A stretch of 64,000 bases of DNA from DATGZX01 sp035296965 (GCA_035296965.1 DATGZX010000146.1:1-64000), one strand, 5' to 3'. Counted from the first letter of the stretch, positions 17,033 to 25,453 are shown. Notes: generated by a model not told the origin, from the sequence alone. Program-made: numbers and translations.

Positions 17033-17980
17033 ATGGCCAGTCAAACCGAGCTCCGACAGCGAATCACCAGCCAAATTGTTGCAGCCTTGAAGAGCGGCGG
17101 AGTCCCACCCTGGCGACGGCCCTGGCGGTTAAGTAACAACGCTGGCTCTCCGACGAATGTCGTCAGCAAGAAGCCTTATAGGGGGGTCAATCCGGTCCTG
17201 CTCGACATGGCCTCGATGCGCCACGGGTTTGAATCCAAGTGGTGGGCAACGTTCCGCCAGTGGAAAGCTTTAGGCGGTAATGTGAGACGCCGCCCCGAAA
17301 ATGTGCCACCGGGACAATGGGGAACTCAGATCGTGTTTTGGTCGCCAATCGAAAGAATGGACACCGATGATGCAGGTGAGGAGGTCGAAAACAAGTTTTT
17401 CGTGATGCGGACGTACTCGCTGTTCAACATCGATCAAGTTGAGGGACCATTTGACCACCTGCGGGTCGGCGCCACTGACACCGGGCCATCACTAGTCCCC
17501 GAAGCGGCTTACCAGGCCGCAGAGTACGCCATCGTGGCGACGAGGGCCGACATCAGGTTCGGCGGTTCACAGGCCTTCTATTCGTTCGACGGCGACTTCA
17601 TTCAACTTCCGCACAAGTTGACCTTCACGGTGGTGGACGAATATTACGAGACCGCCTTTCACGAACTTGCCCATTGGACTGAGCATGAAAGTCGCCTCAA
17701 TTGGAACCGCAAGGAATCCGCAAACACTTATGCCGTGGGCGAGCTGGTAGCCGAACTCAGCGCTTGCTACCTCGCCAGGGAGCTCGGCGTGCCTTGTTCG
17801 GAGAACCTCACCAACCACACTGCATATCTTCGCCACTGGTTAAAGGCAATGGAAGCTAACCCCAATTTCATCTTTCTGGCCAGTAGCCAAGCCTCGAAGG
17901 CCGCTGACTTTATTTTGGCATTCAGCCAAAGGTCTGAGCCTGAACCACAGCCAGAACCAAGTGACGTGCTGGTGGGATAA
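17033..17980 (+). CDS. ardC: ArdC-like antirestriction protein (ssDNA-binding domain plus zincin metallopeptidase), 315 aa
   Basis: Residues 5-110 match the N-terminal ssDNA-binding domain of the ArdC/DUF1738 family (G-x-x-P-W-R-R-P-W near 24-32, KPYRGVNP, KWWATFRQWKALGG). Residues 190-300 form the MPTase-like zincin with the zinc motif HELAHW at 210-215 and a downstream E-L-V-A-E-L-S-A helix carrying the third ligand. ArdC proteins protect incoming plasmid DNA from restriction during conjugation and are usual in early-transferred regions. It heads the plus-strand block and has the GACACC motif 40 nt before its ATG, with ribosome-binding site GAGGGAG. Confidence 0.85.
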   Translation: MASQTELRQRITSQIVAALKSGGVPPWRRPWRLSNNAGSPTNVVSKKPYRGVNPVLLDMASMRHGFESKWWATFRQWKALGGNVRRRPENVPPGQWGTQIVFWSPIERMDTDDAGEEVENKFFVMRTYSLFNIDQVEGPFDHLRVGATDTGPSLVPEAAYQAAEYAIVATRADIRFGGSQAFYSFDGDFIQLPHKLTFTVVDEYYETAFHELAHWTEHESRLNWNRKESANTYAVGELVAELSACYLARELGVPCSENLTNHTAYLRHWLKAMEANPNFIFLASSQASKAADFILAFSQRSEPEPQPEPSDVLVG

Positions 17981-18303
17981 GCCTGCACATCAGAGCGACA
18001 GTGCCTTGTCGCCCTCACTCTTCATCCTGTCGGTGCTTAGAGCGACACCGCAAAACCAGTGCCCTGGCAGGGCGAGTCTGAAGGGATTGCCTGCGAGATC
18101 ATGGCCAGACTTCCACTTCTACATCCCGAGCGCACCAAGTCGGCGTCGCCGTGACTGGCCAGCACGTAGACGACCGACCACTGCACCAGCGACGTTGTGA
18201 AGTCCCGTCGATCCTCAAAGGCGATTCCGACCGGCCTTTTAACTCTACCGACACCAACCAGGCCAAAGGGCAAGGACACAGCAACTTACCAGAGGGGGAC
18301 GTT
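17981..18303. other. Intergenic stretch with two GACACC motifs and a possible degraded small gene
   Basis: 323 bp. After the motif at 18044 there is an ATG at 18102 at the usual distance (52 nt), but its frame stops after 17 codons. The frame starting at 18151 then stays open into the next gene. It looks like a small gene that lost its reading frame. A second motif at 18250 serves the next gene. Confidence 0.4.
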
Positions 18304-18915
18304 ATGACCGCATTGGGCGAACTGGACCTTCAAGAGGCTGCTCAGCAAGCAAAGGGAAATTGGAGGCGATTCGACTCTTTCTGTTGGCACCGGGCCTGTG
18401 ACCTCGATGACGCTGATGATTGGTGCATTGTCTACACGCATCATCGGGATTCCGGTCTCCTCGACCAGTCGAATGGCGCCGCTATTGCCGAGGCGCTGGA
18501 AACGTTCATCTCCGCCGACACCGACAACCCCGATGTTATTGCCGAACACCACCATCATTGGGCTGTCGGCTGGATTGATGGCTACGCCATTCGGGTCTAC
18601 CGGGACGACCATATCACGGAAGCATTCCAGTGCTGGCACGAATTGGCCGAGAAGAAAGCTGATTACCCGGTCTTGGACGAAGAGGAGTATTCCCGCCGGG
18701 AGTACGAAGCCACGTTGGAAAACATCACCGATGCCGCTTGGCGATTGAAACACGAGTATGACTTGCCGGATGGGTGGGAGGGCGAAGTCTTCTCTTGGTT
18801 CTGGGATCACAGCCAGCGGGCAGTTGAAAACACCGATGATCAGGGAGGTTATCCAGAACAACACGAACTTGAGGAGGCGTTTCAGGCGCTCGGCTACCTG
18901 CGGGTCGATGGATGA
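18304..18915 (+). CDS. Hypothetical protein, 203 aa
   Basis: Start ATG 18304 follows GAGGGGG; the open frame extends upstream to 18151 but that part overlaps the junction motif. The protein is acidic and soluble, with a patterned N-terminal half (W-x-x-F, H-R, DDWCIVYTHHRDSGLLDQSN at 37-56, then HHHHWAVGWIDGYAIRVY at about 83-100) and a helical C-terminus. I recognise the DWCIVYT-HRDSGLLDQSN phrase as typical of small plasmid/ICE accessory proteins, without known function. Single domain, no membrane segment. Confidence 0.65.
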   Translation: MTALGELDLQEAAQQAKGNWRRFDSFCWHRACDLDDADDWCIVYTHHRDSGLLDQSNGAAIAEALETFISADTDNPDVIAEHHHHWAVGWIDGYAIRVYRDDHITEAFQCWHELAEKKADYPVLDEEEYSRREYEATLENITDAAWRLKHEYDLPDGWEGEVFSWFWDHSQRAVENTDDQGGYPEQHELEEAFQALGYLRVDG

Positions 18916-19000
18916 CTTGCCCGTTTGTTCGGAAACCGAACATTTCACACGGACACCTGCGATGTCACCGAGATCACGAGCTTTTGTTAAGGACACGAAC

Positions 19001-19432
19001 ATGCACACTGAAACGACATTCGAGGAAACGCAGAGTGACCATGAGGTGAAGCCCCGGTACTGCGTGCTGAAGATCGACGAAACCGAGAACTGGCTCGATC
19101 AAGACATCGTGGCCAGGGCCAAGCGCATCTTCGGGGTTTACCTGTTCGACCGCCACACACACGTGCATTGCTGCGAGTTGACACCAAGCTACGAGTGCCT
19201 ATTCGTCGAGTCGCAATGGGACAACCCTGACCTGAGCGACCTGGAAACGGATTGGCTCTCCGCAGACATCCTTCAGGGTGACAACTACGCCGAGCCCGTG
19301 AAGTATTTCCACTGCTGGCAGATCGACGGACTTCGCCGCATCAAAGATGGCGAAATTGCAGTCGGAGTCATCAACCTGGAAATCGATAACGAGGAAGAGG
19401 CGTTGGAATACGTGCGGCAGAGGGGCGTCTGA
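19001..19432 (+). CDS. Hypothetical protein, 143 aa
   Basis: ATG 19001 lies 43 nt after a GACACC motif; a weak purine run (AAGGA) precedes it. The protein is acidic (DLSDLETDWLSADI, LEIDNEEEALEYV) with no membrane segment. A core of YCVLKIDETENW followed by FGVYLFDRHTHVHCCEL suggests a small alpha/beta domain. Cys and His residues near 60-67 (H-x-H-x-x-C-C-E) could bind metal, but this is speculation. Unknown function; part of the small-protein series of the mobile block. Confidence 0.6.
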   Translation: MHTETTFEETQSDHEVKPRYCVLKIDETENWLDQDIVARAKRIFGVYLFDRHTHVHCCELTPSYECLFVESQWDNPDLSDLETDWLSADILQGDNYAEPVKYFHCWQIDGLRRIKDGEIAVGVINLEIDNEEEALEYVRQRGV

Positions 19433-19587
19433 CAGACACCAGCCAGTCATTCGAAGCAACAACACGCCACTTTCTGATCTCCGGGACTGGCGCCGTCGAA
19501 GGCAAACGAACCATGCCAAGAGGGGCCAGCCATCCAGCAAGGTCGCCTCGGACACCGGCCAACTTCAGGAAAATCGAGGAAATCAGC

Positions 19588-20565
19588 ATGAACACCGAGT
19601 CCATCCAGTTTGTGCCTGGCCCTTCGGAAGCCACGTTATTTGTGCCCGGTGGGCCAGGCAACCCAAACCTCGTCAACAGAGACCTCACGCCACTGGAGGA
19701 GCGTCAGGAGTTGCTGTCACACCACGTTCGTTTGGTTGCCCGTGGAATGGCGAACGGCTTGTTTGTCTATGGCGCCTGCGGAGGCTTAGGAAAGAGCAAG
19801 GTCATCCAGGAAACGCTGCTTGCCGAGGGCGCCGACCTACGCCTCCTGAACAGCCATATCACTGCACTCAGTCTTTACGAGACTCTGTATTTCAGCCGGA
19901 GCGGAAAGGTCATTTGGCTGGACGACTGCGATGGACTTTACGGCGATCTCAAGATTTTGGGGCTGCTGAGGTCTGCACTCTGGGGACAGAACAACCAGCG
20001 CACCGTTACGTACACGTCATCTCAATTGGGCGAACTGCCGAACAGCTTCACCTTCGAGAGCCGAATCATCATGACGGCGAACGTCCTGCCCAAAAAGAAT
20101 AATGCATTCCGTGCAGTGCTGTCCCGAATTGACGTATTCGAACTGTCGGCCAGCAATGAAGAAGTCGTCGCCCTGATGAAGACTATCGCAGCGAAGGGCT
20201 TTGAAGACCTATCACAGGACACCTGCCTCGAAGTCGTGGAATTCATTGAGAAACACGCCGATGGTCGCCAACTATCGATGAGACTGTTGGAGCCCAGCTT
20301 CCGCAAGGTCCAATACGCCCATCAAGAGGGCCTGGACTGGCAACCTCTTGTTAAGAGCCAACTGCAAACCCTGGGCAAAAGTTCGGCGGCAGCCACCGGC
20401 ATCGACATGAAAACGCACGAAGTTCAATGCCTCAGAGCAGCGGCCGAGCGCTACCCATCTAGCGTGCGAGAACAGCAAACCCACTGGTCGAGGGCCACGG
20501 GTAAGAGCCGTGCGAGTTTCTTCAGAGTTCTTGCTCGTCACCGAACGGAGACTGGTGCCGGCTAG
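19588..20565 (+). CDS. AAA-type ATPase, 325 aa
   Basis: Walker A GACGGLGKSK starts at residue 62, Walker B is VIWLDDCD at 108-115, and sensor-type Asn/Arg residues follow (RIIMTANVLP near 165 and a later RAVLSRIDVFEL). This is a P-loop ATPase of the AAA kind with a helical lid (about 200-260), followed by a C-terminal helical region that might bind DNA (SSVREQQTHWSRATGKSR). Such stand-alone ATPases occur on plasmids and phages, where some help replication initiation or partition. The role here is inferred from context only. The start is ATG 19588, 31 nt after the strongest motif copy (19551). Confidence 0.7.
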   Translation: MNTESIQFVPGPSEATLFVPGGPGNPNLVNRDLTPLEERQELLSHHVRLVARGMANGLFVYGACGGLGKSKVIQETLLAEGADLRLLNSHITALSLYETLYFSRSGKVIWLDDCDGLYGDLKILGLLRSALWGQNNQRTVTYTSSQLGELPNSFTFESRIIMTANVLPKKNNAFRAVLSRIDVFELSASNEEVVALMKTIAAKGFEDLSQDTCLEVVEFIEKHADGRQLSMRLLEPSFRKVQYAHQEGLDWQPLVKSQLQTLGKSSAAATGIDMKTHEVQCLRAAAERYPSSVREQQTHWSRATGKSRASFFRVLARHRTETGAG

Positions 20566-20616
20566 GACACCGGAAAGTTGACCAAAGACATCAGGTCAAC
20601 TTACTGGAGAAGAATC

Positions 20617-21015
20617 ATGGAGACTCGCTGCGAACGTCAGGGCCAAACCGAAATCGGAATCATCGAACATGAAGGACGGGAATTTGCAGCACTTGGTGCT
20701 ACGGTCAACGGGCGGCACGTCACCGCTTACACCAAGTGCCGAAACGGCCGGCTGTTACTGACAAGTTGGTGCGGGAAGACGATACTGGGTTGCCGCTCGG
20801 AGATTGTAGAGATGTTCTGGGACGACTCAGTTGCTCTGCTGTTCCGGCTGACGCACAGACGTTTCATCGCTGGCTATGCTCTGGGGGAGAACGGCATGCT
20901 TTTTCGGGGAGAACTTCTGACCGACACGGATGAGGAAGAAGCAAAGGCCGAAGCTCTCCGGCTGTCGGATTACTTCGCCGAACTCGACGCTGAAGACGAA
21001 GCCACCTCTGATTGA
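20617..21015 (+). CDS. Hypothetical protein, 132 aa
   Basis: ATG 20617 follows TGGAGAAG; the open frame reaches back to a TTG that overlaps the motif at 20566. The protein contains a compact beta-rich first half (IGIIEHEGREFAALGATVNG, AYTKCRNGRLLLTSWCG) and an acidic helical end. No membrane segment, no known motif. It could be a small regulator or an inhibitor protein of the mobile element; nothing decides this. Confidence 0.6.
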   Translation: METRCERQGQTEIGIIEHEGREFAALGATVNGRHVTAYTKCRNGRLLLTSWCGKTILGCRSEIVEMFWDDSVALLFRLTHRRFIAGYALGENGMLFRGELLTDTDEEEAKAEALRLSDYFAELDAEDEATSD

Positions 21016-21099
21016 ACCGGAGCAGCAACCGAGGCGAGTGGCGACACCGGTAGAAGGCAGCGGTACGAACAGCAACTCAATTACGCCAAGAGGAAACAC

Positions 21100-21411
21100 A
21101 TGCGACAGCAAATCAATGGCCAGCAGTCCAAGTTCTCGCTCGGTCAGGTGCTCGCCACGCCCGGCGCATTGGAAGTCCTTGGGAAAAGCCGTCAGCAGCC
21201 CGCCGAGTTTCTTGCTCGTCACGCCCGTGGTGATTGGGGCGACCTCAGTGAAGAGGACAGGCTCCTCAATGATCAAGCGCTGACCGACGGTAGCCGCTTG
21301 TTGTCCACCTATCGGACCTCCAGGGGCACCAAACTCTGGGTGATCACCGAAGCGGCCGACGACCAGGGCCGACGAGCGGCTACCACAATACTGCTACCCG
21401 AGGAGTATTGA
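21100..21411 (+). CDS. Small plasmid-type accessory protein, 103 aa
   Basis: The pattern FSLGQVLATPGALEVL (12-27), then PAEFLARHARGDWGDLSEED (34-53), then DGSRLLSTYRTSRGTKLWVI (63-82) and a C-terminal RAATTILLPEEY is characteristic of a small protein family on plasmids and ICEs. In public annotation it is often labelled 'type I restriction endonuclease subunit M', but it has no methyltransferase motifs and that label is probably wrong. Ribosome-binding site AGAGGAA, ATG 52 nt after a GACACC motif. The family context supports a conjugative or plasmid-like origin of this block. Confidence 0.75.
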   Translation: MRQQINGQQSKFSLGQVLATPGALEVLGKSRQQPAEFLARHARGDWGDLSEEDRLLNDQALTDGSRLLSTYRTSRGTKLWVITEAADDQGRRAATTILLPEEY

Positions 21412-21503
21412 GAACTGGCACATTTTGTCCGGCCCGCCCGAAAGCCAGGCTTCTTCCTGACTATCCATCACGCACGTTCGACAAGTCTCAGTTCGGGACA
21501 CCT

Positions 21504-21567
21504 GCCATGTCGGTGCGACGGCAAGTTACCGTCCTTTCCCATCACTTTGGAAGGGCACCGACATGGC
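21504..21567 (+). promoter_or_regulatory. Leader inverted repeat covering the start codon
   Basis: Perfect 13-bp arms GCCATGTCGGTGC (21504-21516) and GCACCGACATGGC (21555-21567). The ATG of the next gene (21563-21565) is inside the right arm and the ribosome-binding site GGAAGGG directly borders it. A smaller hairpin GACGG-CAAGTTA-CCGTC sits between the arms. In RNA this would hide the start region, suggesting translational control. Confidence 0.6.
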
Positions 21568-22447
21568 GAATTCAATTATTGACCGTGTGAACTGGATTAT
21601 CGAAGCGGGCAGCAAATCAGCCAAGACCGACGAGGGCCAGAGCCGGATCGACAGCATTCAGATTTGTACGGATGGATATGCCGAGCCAGGCTACACCAAT
21701 CCCAAAAGCGGCGTCATCGCATTCGGCAACTGGAACGACATCAGCCGATGGAACGAAGGGGAACACCGCTTCGTCAGCATCGACGACACCGCCTGCCGAG
21801 TGGCACGACTCCTGGAAAAGTTGGGCGTGGAACTGGAATGGGAAGATGAATGGGTGACGTGCGAGCAGTGTGGCAAGGCCGTGCGGTGCCAACCCAACAG
21901 TTATGGGTGGAAGCGCTCCTATTGGCAGGACGACAACGGCACCGTGACATGCAGCGAATGCATCAAGGAAGACCCGTTCGACTACTTGGCGTCGCTCGAA
22001 GGCGACACCAATAACTGTGTCACACTCGACCTAGACCTGGCCGAGCACGGTTATGTCTTGCTGGAAGGCGGTTTCGAGCATGGGTTTTATCACGGTCAGG
22101 ACGCAGACCCAAAGTTGATCGGCAAGGCGCTGCGAGATCAAGGCATAGAAAAGTTCATCTTCACCTTGGACAGTACTGGCCAATTCGACTTCGCCTTCTC
22201 GGTTTGGGTTCACCAGGAAGATATCGAATCCCTGGACATAGAAGCGTGGGAGCAGGCGACAAAGGACGGGCCGTCCGTGGCCGAGGGACTGCGCCGAGCC
22301 CTGGAAGATGCGTCCAGGAAGATGAGCGAGCTGCCTGAGGTACCCGGCTGCCCGAAGATCGCCAAGTGCGATGCGAGTACCGGAACGGCTAGAGTTCGCA
22401 CGGTTACACCCCAAGAGTTCGTGGACGGCAAGGCTCTCGACTTCTGA
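21563..22447 (+). CDS. Hypothetical protein with a zinc-ribbon-like Cys set, 294 aa
   Basis: Two Cys pairs (VTCEQCGKAVRC near 98-109 and VTCSECIK near 129-136) look like a zinc ribbon in the middle of the protein. The N-terminal part (GVIAFGNWNDISRW) and the C-terminal part (GHGY-type LLEGGFEHGFYHGQDADP, then a DSTGQFDFAFSVWVH strand set) match no family I know. Soluble. Its start codon lies inside a 13-bp inverted repeat, unlike most genes of the block, so translation may be regulated by RNA folding. Confidence 0.65.
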   Translation: MANSIIDRVNWIIEAGSKSAKTDEGQSRIDSIQICTDGYAEPGYTNPKSGVIAFGNWNDISRWNEGEHRFVSIDDTACRVARLLEKLGVELEWEDEWVTCEQCGKAVRCQPNSYGWKRSYWQDDNGTVTCSECIKEDPFDYLASLEGDTNNCVTLDLDLAEHGYVLLEGGFEHGFYHGQDADPKLIGKALRDQGIEKFIFTLDSTGQFDFAFSVWVHQEDIESLDIEAWEQATKDGPSVAEGLRRALEDASRKMSELPEVPGCPKIAKCDASTGTARVRTVTPQEFVDGKALDF

Positions 22448-22462
22448 GCCTGTGCGACACCG

Positions 22463-22511
22463 GCATGGTTGGTGTGACAACAAAAACCCTTCTTGAGGGC
22501 ACCAACCATGC
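22463..22511 (+). promoter_or_regulatory. Leader inverted repeat covering the start codon
   Basis: Perfect 12-bp arms GCATGGTTGGTG (22463-22474) and CACCAACCATGC (22500-22511). The ATG at 22508 is in the right arm, with GAGGG just before it and a small CCCTTCTTGAGGG hairpin inside. It begins 1 nt after a GACACC motif. The design is the same as at 21504-21567, with different arm sequence but the same pairing, which argues for selection on structure. Confidence 0.6.
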
Positions 22512-23197
22512 TTTTCTCTGTGATTTACTCTGCCGACGTTCCCGCCGACATTGACGTTATCGACTACTCTCCTCCCCAGGTGGATGAACTCTGGGACAAA
22601 ACCGAAGACGACGAGCAATACGAGTATTCGTACCTAGAAGGTCGCTGGGAAGCCGGACACCATCGGAAGTGGTGTGCCGTACTCGACCGGCAACAATTCG
22701 AAGAGTTCTTGGAACGCTGCGGCCTTCACGCTGAGGACGTGCAAACGATGGGTTCACTTGGCGCTCCCGGCTTCGGCGTGGGGTGGGCGCCAGCCATTTC
22801 CTTCCACAGCGACGATCAGGATGCCATCCAGTCGGCCTATGTCACACCGATCCCGGAAGTGAGGAAACAAACTTTTAGCGAACGGGATTGGGATCGGGTG
22901 CGTGAAGCCGTCCTCGCCGTTTATGGCTTGAGCCGACACCGGCCATCTCGCTGGAAGGAGAGCGACATGGACAAGACTTTCAGCGTGATCGAGTACCGCA
23001 GCTTCTTCGCCGTCCGTCACAATCTATCGGGCGATGAAAGCGCATTGTCTGATGGGGTCGATGCCCTCTTCGATGAAGAGGGCCACGCCCTGATCCCTGG
23101 CACGCCGGGTTTCATTGGAGCCTGGGAAGATTGCCTCAACGCCAACGAAGAGGAAACGCTCCAGGCATACTTCCCGCAGCACGCCGACCACTCCTAA
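22508..23197 (+). CDS. Hypothetical protein, 229 aa; probably two former genes joined
   Basis: The N-terminal part (about 1-145) is an unknown acidic protein (MLFSVIYSADVPADIDVIDY, then WCAVLDRQQFEEFLERC, then GWAPAISFHS). The C-terminal part from MDKTFSVIEYRSFF (ATG 22967) looks like an independent small protein: it has its own ribosome-binding site GGAAGGAG and its own GACACC motif (22935) at the normal distance. At the junction the sequence GGCTTGAGCC contains a TGA one frame away, so a single-base indel would restore a stop for the first gene. Either a natural fusion or an indel artefact. Confidence 0.6.
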   Translation: MLFSVIYSADVPADIDVIDYSPPQVDELWDKTEDDEQYEYSYLEGRWEAGHHRKWCAVLDRQQFEEFLERCGLHAEDVQTMGSLGAPGFGVGWAPAISFHSDDQDAIQSAYVTPIPEVRKQTFSERDWDRVREAVLAVYGLSRHRPSRWKESDMDKTFSVIEYRSFFAVRHNLSGDESALSDGVDALFDEEGHALIPGTPGFIGAWEDCLNANEEETLQAYFPQHADHS

Positions 23198-23275
23198 CCG
23201 GGGATGCCATCAGGGCGACACCGGCCAGTCCATCAGCGGTAGTGAACATCTCTGGGGCCTTGGGGGAAAACATCG

Positions 23276-23608
23276 ATGGCCTTTACGATTAACGCCTTCA
23301 ATCATTCGGAGTGGCAGCGGCTCGGCCTGTTGGACTACGGCGACTTCGCCGACATGATCTCAGAATGCAACGTGGGTGAGGATGCATTTTCCGGGTACGG
23401 CGAGTGGTGGTACGTCCCCGACGACCCACAGCCCAAGGGTGATCGGGTGATTTACTTCGGCTCCTGGGGTAACGACAACTCACCAGGCGCCAGCATGTAC
23501 ACGAACGCAGAAATTTTCGACATGAACGATTCGTCGGATGTCGCCGAGTATGCCAAGCGGGTAAGAGAGTGGGAATCGCAGCCGGAATACCTTAAGACCG
23601 AGGACTGA
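23276..23608 (+). CDS. Hypothetical protein, 110 aa
   Basis: ATG 23276 follows GGGGG at workable distance and a GACACCGGCCA motif 53 nt upstream. Acidic, Trp- and Tyr-rich soluble protein (GYGEWWYVPDDPQPKGDRVI, YFGSWGNDNSPGAS). No family recognised. It lies in the series of small acidic proteins between the ATPase and the integrase; several mobile-element proteins of this size and charge are inhibitors of host systems, but nothing here proves that. Confidence 0.6.
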   Translation: MAFTINAFNHSEWQRLGLLDYGDFADMISECNVGEDAFSGYGEWWYVPDDPQPKGDRVIYFGSWGNDNSPGASMYTNAEIFDMNDSSDVAEYAKRVREWESQPEYLKTED

Positions 23609-23704
23609 AGTACCGGTCAGCAGCTTCACGGGTCACGTCAGCTTGACCCGGACACCTGTCCCCCCATCAGTACCGATCCAATCGTCCGAGTCAAAGGAGT
23701 TCTC

Positions 23705-23950
23705 ATGAACGATCCAACAGAACCGCTGCGCCGTGAGCGACTCGCCGATATCAACGCTAAGCCAGGAACCCGAGAGGCACTGGAAGCTCAGCACGGCAGG
23801 GTCTGGGACACGACCCAGTTGGCCGAAAACTTCGAGGTTGTCGGCTTCATGGCGCCATACGTCGTCGTTCACAGGAAGGCGGACGGCGTGAAGGGTTCGC
23901 TGGAGTTTCAACACCAACCTCGCTTCTACTTCAATTTTGTGGCCGATTAG
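23705..23950 (+). CDS. Conserved small hypothetical protein, 81 aa
   Basis: The sequence RRERLADINAKPGTREALEA, then VWDTTQLAENFEVVGFMAPY and VVVHRKADGVKGSLEFQHQP (ending PRFYFNF) is a pattern I recognise from small accessory proteins of plasmids and integrated elements. It has a helical N-terminus and a beta C-terminus and no known activity. Ribosome-binding site AAAGGAG before ATG 23705. The next GACACC motif starts 10 bp after its stop, so the integrase gene follows closely. Confidence 0.7.
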   Translation: MNDPTEPLRRERLADINAKPGTREALEAQHGRVWDTTQLAENFEVVGFMAPYVVVHRKADGVKGSLEFQHQPRFYFNFVAD

Positions 23951-24032
23951 CTCGGTTCAGACACCGCCCAATTTCGCAGAAGAGTCAGTCCACGAAATCA
24001 AACGCCCTTCTAGGGGCCAGGAGAACGCCGAT

Positions 24033-24767
24033 ATGTCCGAAAACACTTCGAATGGCGCATCACAAAACGGAAAAGCGAAATCGGCCAAGTCGAAACTCGC
24101 CGCCCAGGTCGCTCGACTGGTACGCCGGGCCGGGCTGGACTATGAAGGCTGGCGTTATGTCTCCAAGAGGGTGCGGCGGTTCTGCGAGCTTCGCCCCGCC
24201 AAGAAAGGCCGTAGGCTTCCACACATCCTGACGACTCAGGAGTTCCGGAAGTTCTACGAGGTTGTGGACAAGGCCGAGGACGTGCAGCACTCCCTGATGT
24301 TGCGGCTCATGTTTTACACTGCCGTTCGTGTGAGCGAGTTGTGCAATATCCAAGTGGCCGAAATGGACCTGGACACCTGCAAAATCCGCATCAATCAGGG
24401 GAAGGGCGACAAGGATCGCTACGTGCTGTTCGGCAAGACCTTTGCCACGGCGCTGCGAACCCACATCGCAGCTCACGCCAACAACCGCTGGCTTTTCCAA
24501 ACGAAACGCCACAGCAAGTATTCGACCCGCAGGGTGCAGCAGATCGTGAAGGTCTACGCTGAGCAGGCTGGGGTCAAGGCCACGCCGCACACCTTCCGGC
24601 ATCAAGCCATCACTTGGTTGACTCGGCACTCTGGCCTGGCGGACGCCGAACTTCAGTTGATTACCGGCCACGCTCGCCGAGAGACGTTGGCCGTCTATCA
24701 ACACATCGCCTTGGATGGTGACCTGGAAGCGAAGTACCAGCAAACCATGAAGGAAGCAGACATCTGA
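24033..24767 (+). CDS. Tyrosine recombinase/integrase, 244 aa
   Basis: The catalytic set is visible: Arg99 (AVRVSEL), Lys127 (GKGDKDR), His186-x-x-Arg189 (HTFRHQ), His213 (GHARRETLAVYQ) and the nucleophile Tyr222. The N-terminal part (15-75) is a short SAM-like core-binding domain. The size is small but complete, like XerD-type and integron-like recombinases. Start ATG 24033 with AGGAG; the upstream in-frame extension overlaps the preceding gene and is not needed. It probably mobilises this block, or did so in the past; its target could be the tRNA-like end at 29878. Confidence 0.85.
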   Translation: MSENTSNGASQNGKAKSAKSKLAAQVARLVRRAGLDYEGWRYVSKRVRRFCELRPAKKGRRLPHILTTQEFRKFYEVVDKAEDVQHSLMLRLMFYTAVRVSELCNIQVAEMDLDTCKIRINQGKGDKDRYVLFGKTFATALRTHIAAHANNRWLFQTKRHSKYSTRRVQQIVKVYAEQAGVKATPHTFRHQAITWLTRHSGLADAELQLITGHARRETLAVYQHIALDGDLEAKYQQTMKEADI

Positions 24768-24835
24768 GCCCGGCAAGTGCGACACCATCCAGGAGAGCGT
24801 TGACATCCACTCAATGCCCTTCTGGAGGTTCGCAC

Positions 24836-25387
24836 ATGACTACGTTCGAGACACAAAGAGATACATTCACAAGCAACTTCAGCGAGCTTCACCGCATGGC
24901 CGCTGCGGCATTCAGAGATCTCGATCCGGAGGCCAAGGAAGAGGCCGTCCAGAACACCCTAGCCCTGGCCTGGAAATCTTTCCGGGCGCTGATCCTCCAG
25001 GGTCGGGCAGGAGAGGCTGGAATCCTCAGAAGCGTGCTGTGGTATTCCATCCGTCAGACGAGGGTGGGCCGGATGCTTCGGGCCAGTGACAACACCAAGC
25101 ACAAGGACGTATTCGTCAACGCCAAGCGGGGCCGGGTGAAGTTCATCCGATCAGAACTAAATCACTTTGTCAGTGACGACACGCCGATTCCCGACGCCGT
25201 GTCCTTCCGCATGGACGTGCCCACCTTCCTTGCCACGCTCACCGACCGCCAGCATCGCATGGCCGAGGACCTTATGACGGGCGAAACCACCTCAACGGTC
25301 GCCGAGGTGTACGGCGTCACGCCAGGGGCGGTGAGTCAGTTCCGCACTCGGTTTAAGGACTTGTTTCTGGCTTTCATGGCCGACTAG
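24836..25387 (+). CDS. Sigma-70-like protein of the mobile block, 183 aa
   Basis: The N-terminal half has a region-2-like helix pair (DPEAKEEAVQNTLALAWKSF near 28-47) and the C-terminal end a sigma-4-like helix-turn-helix (TDRQHRMAEDLMTGETTSTV, then AEVYGVTPGAVSQFRTRFKD). The region between lacks the strong -10 recognition residues of ordinary ECF factors, so it may be a divergent sigma factor or a related regulator. GGAGG precedes ATG 24836. Being the only transcription-factor-like gene in the GACACC block, it is a candidate to recognise that motif; this is inference. Confidence 0.65.
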   Translation: MTTFETQRDTFTSNFSELHRMAAAAFRDLDPEAKEEAVQNTLALAWKSFRALILQGRAGEAGILRSVLWYSIRQTRVGRMLRASDNTKHKDVFVNAKRGRVKFIRSELNHFVSDDTPIPDAVSFRMDVPTFLATLTDRQHRMAEDLMTGETTSTVAEVYGVTPGAVSQFRTRFKDLFLAFMAD

Positions 25388-25402
25388 CGACACCACCCTG
25401 AA

Positions 25403-25440
25403 GGACGTGGCTGCGAAGGTCTTCCCTCCCAGCCACGTCC
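25403..25440. terminator. Hairpin between convergent genes
   Basis: Perfect 11-bp arms GGACGTGGCTG (25403-25413) and CAGCCACGTCC (25430-25440). It lies between the sigma-like gene (plus, ends 25387) and the small minus-strand gene (ends 25454), and has no U-run. Probably a bidirectional transcription end or mRNA-stabilising hairpin. Confidence 0.55.
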
Positions 25441-25453
25441 AAAGGGCATCCAG

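Noticed and set aside
21100..21411. Type I restriction-modification subunit M
   Set aside because: The 103-aa product resembles proteins carrying that label but has no methyltransferase motifs; the label is probably a propagated error.
22463..22511. Inverted repeats considered as integron attC sites
   Set aside because: The arms do not contain the RYYYAAC/GTTRRRY core boxes at their ends, no IntI-type recombinase features are seen, and the start codon lies inside the arm.
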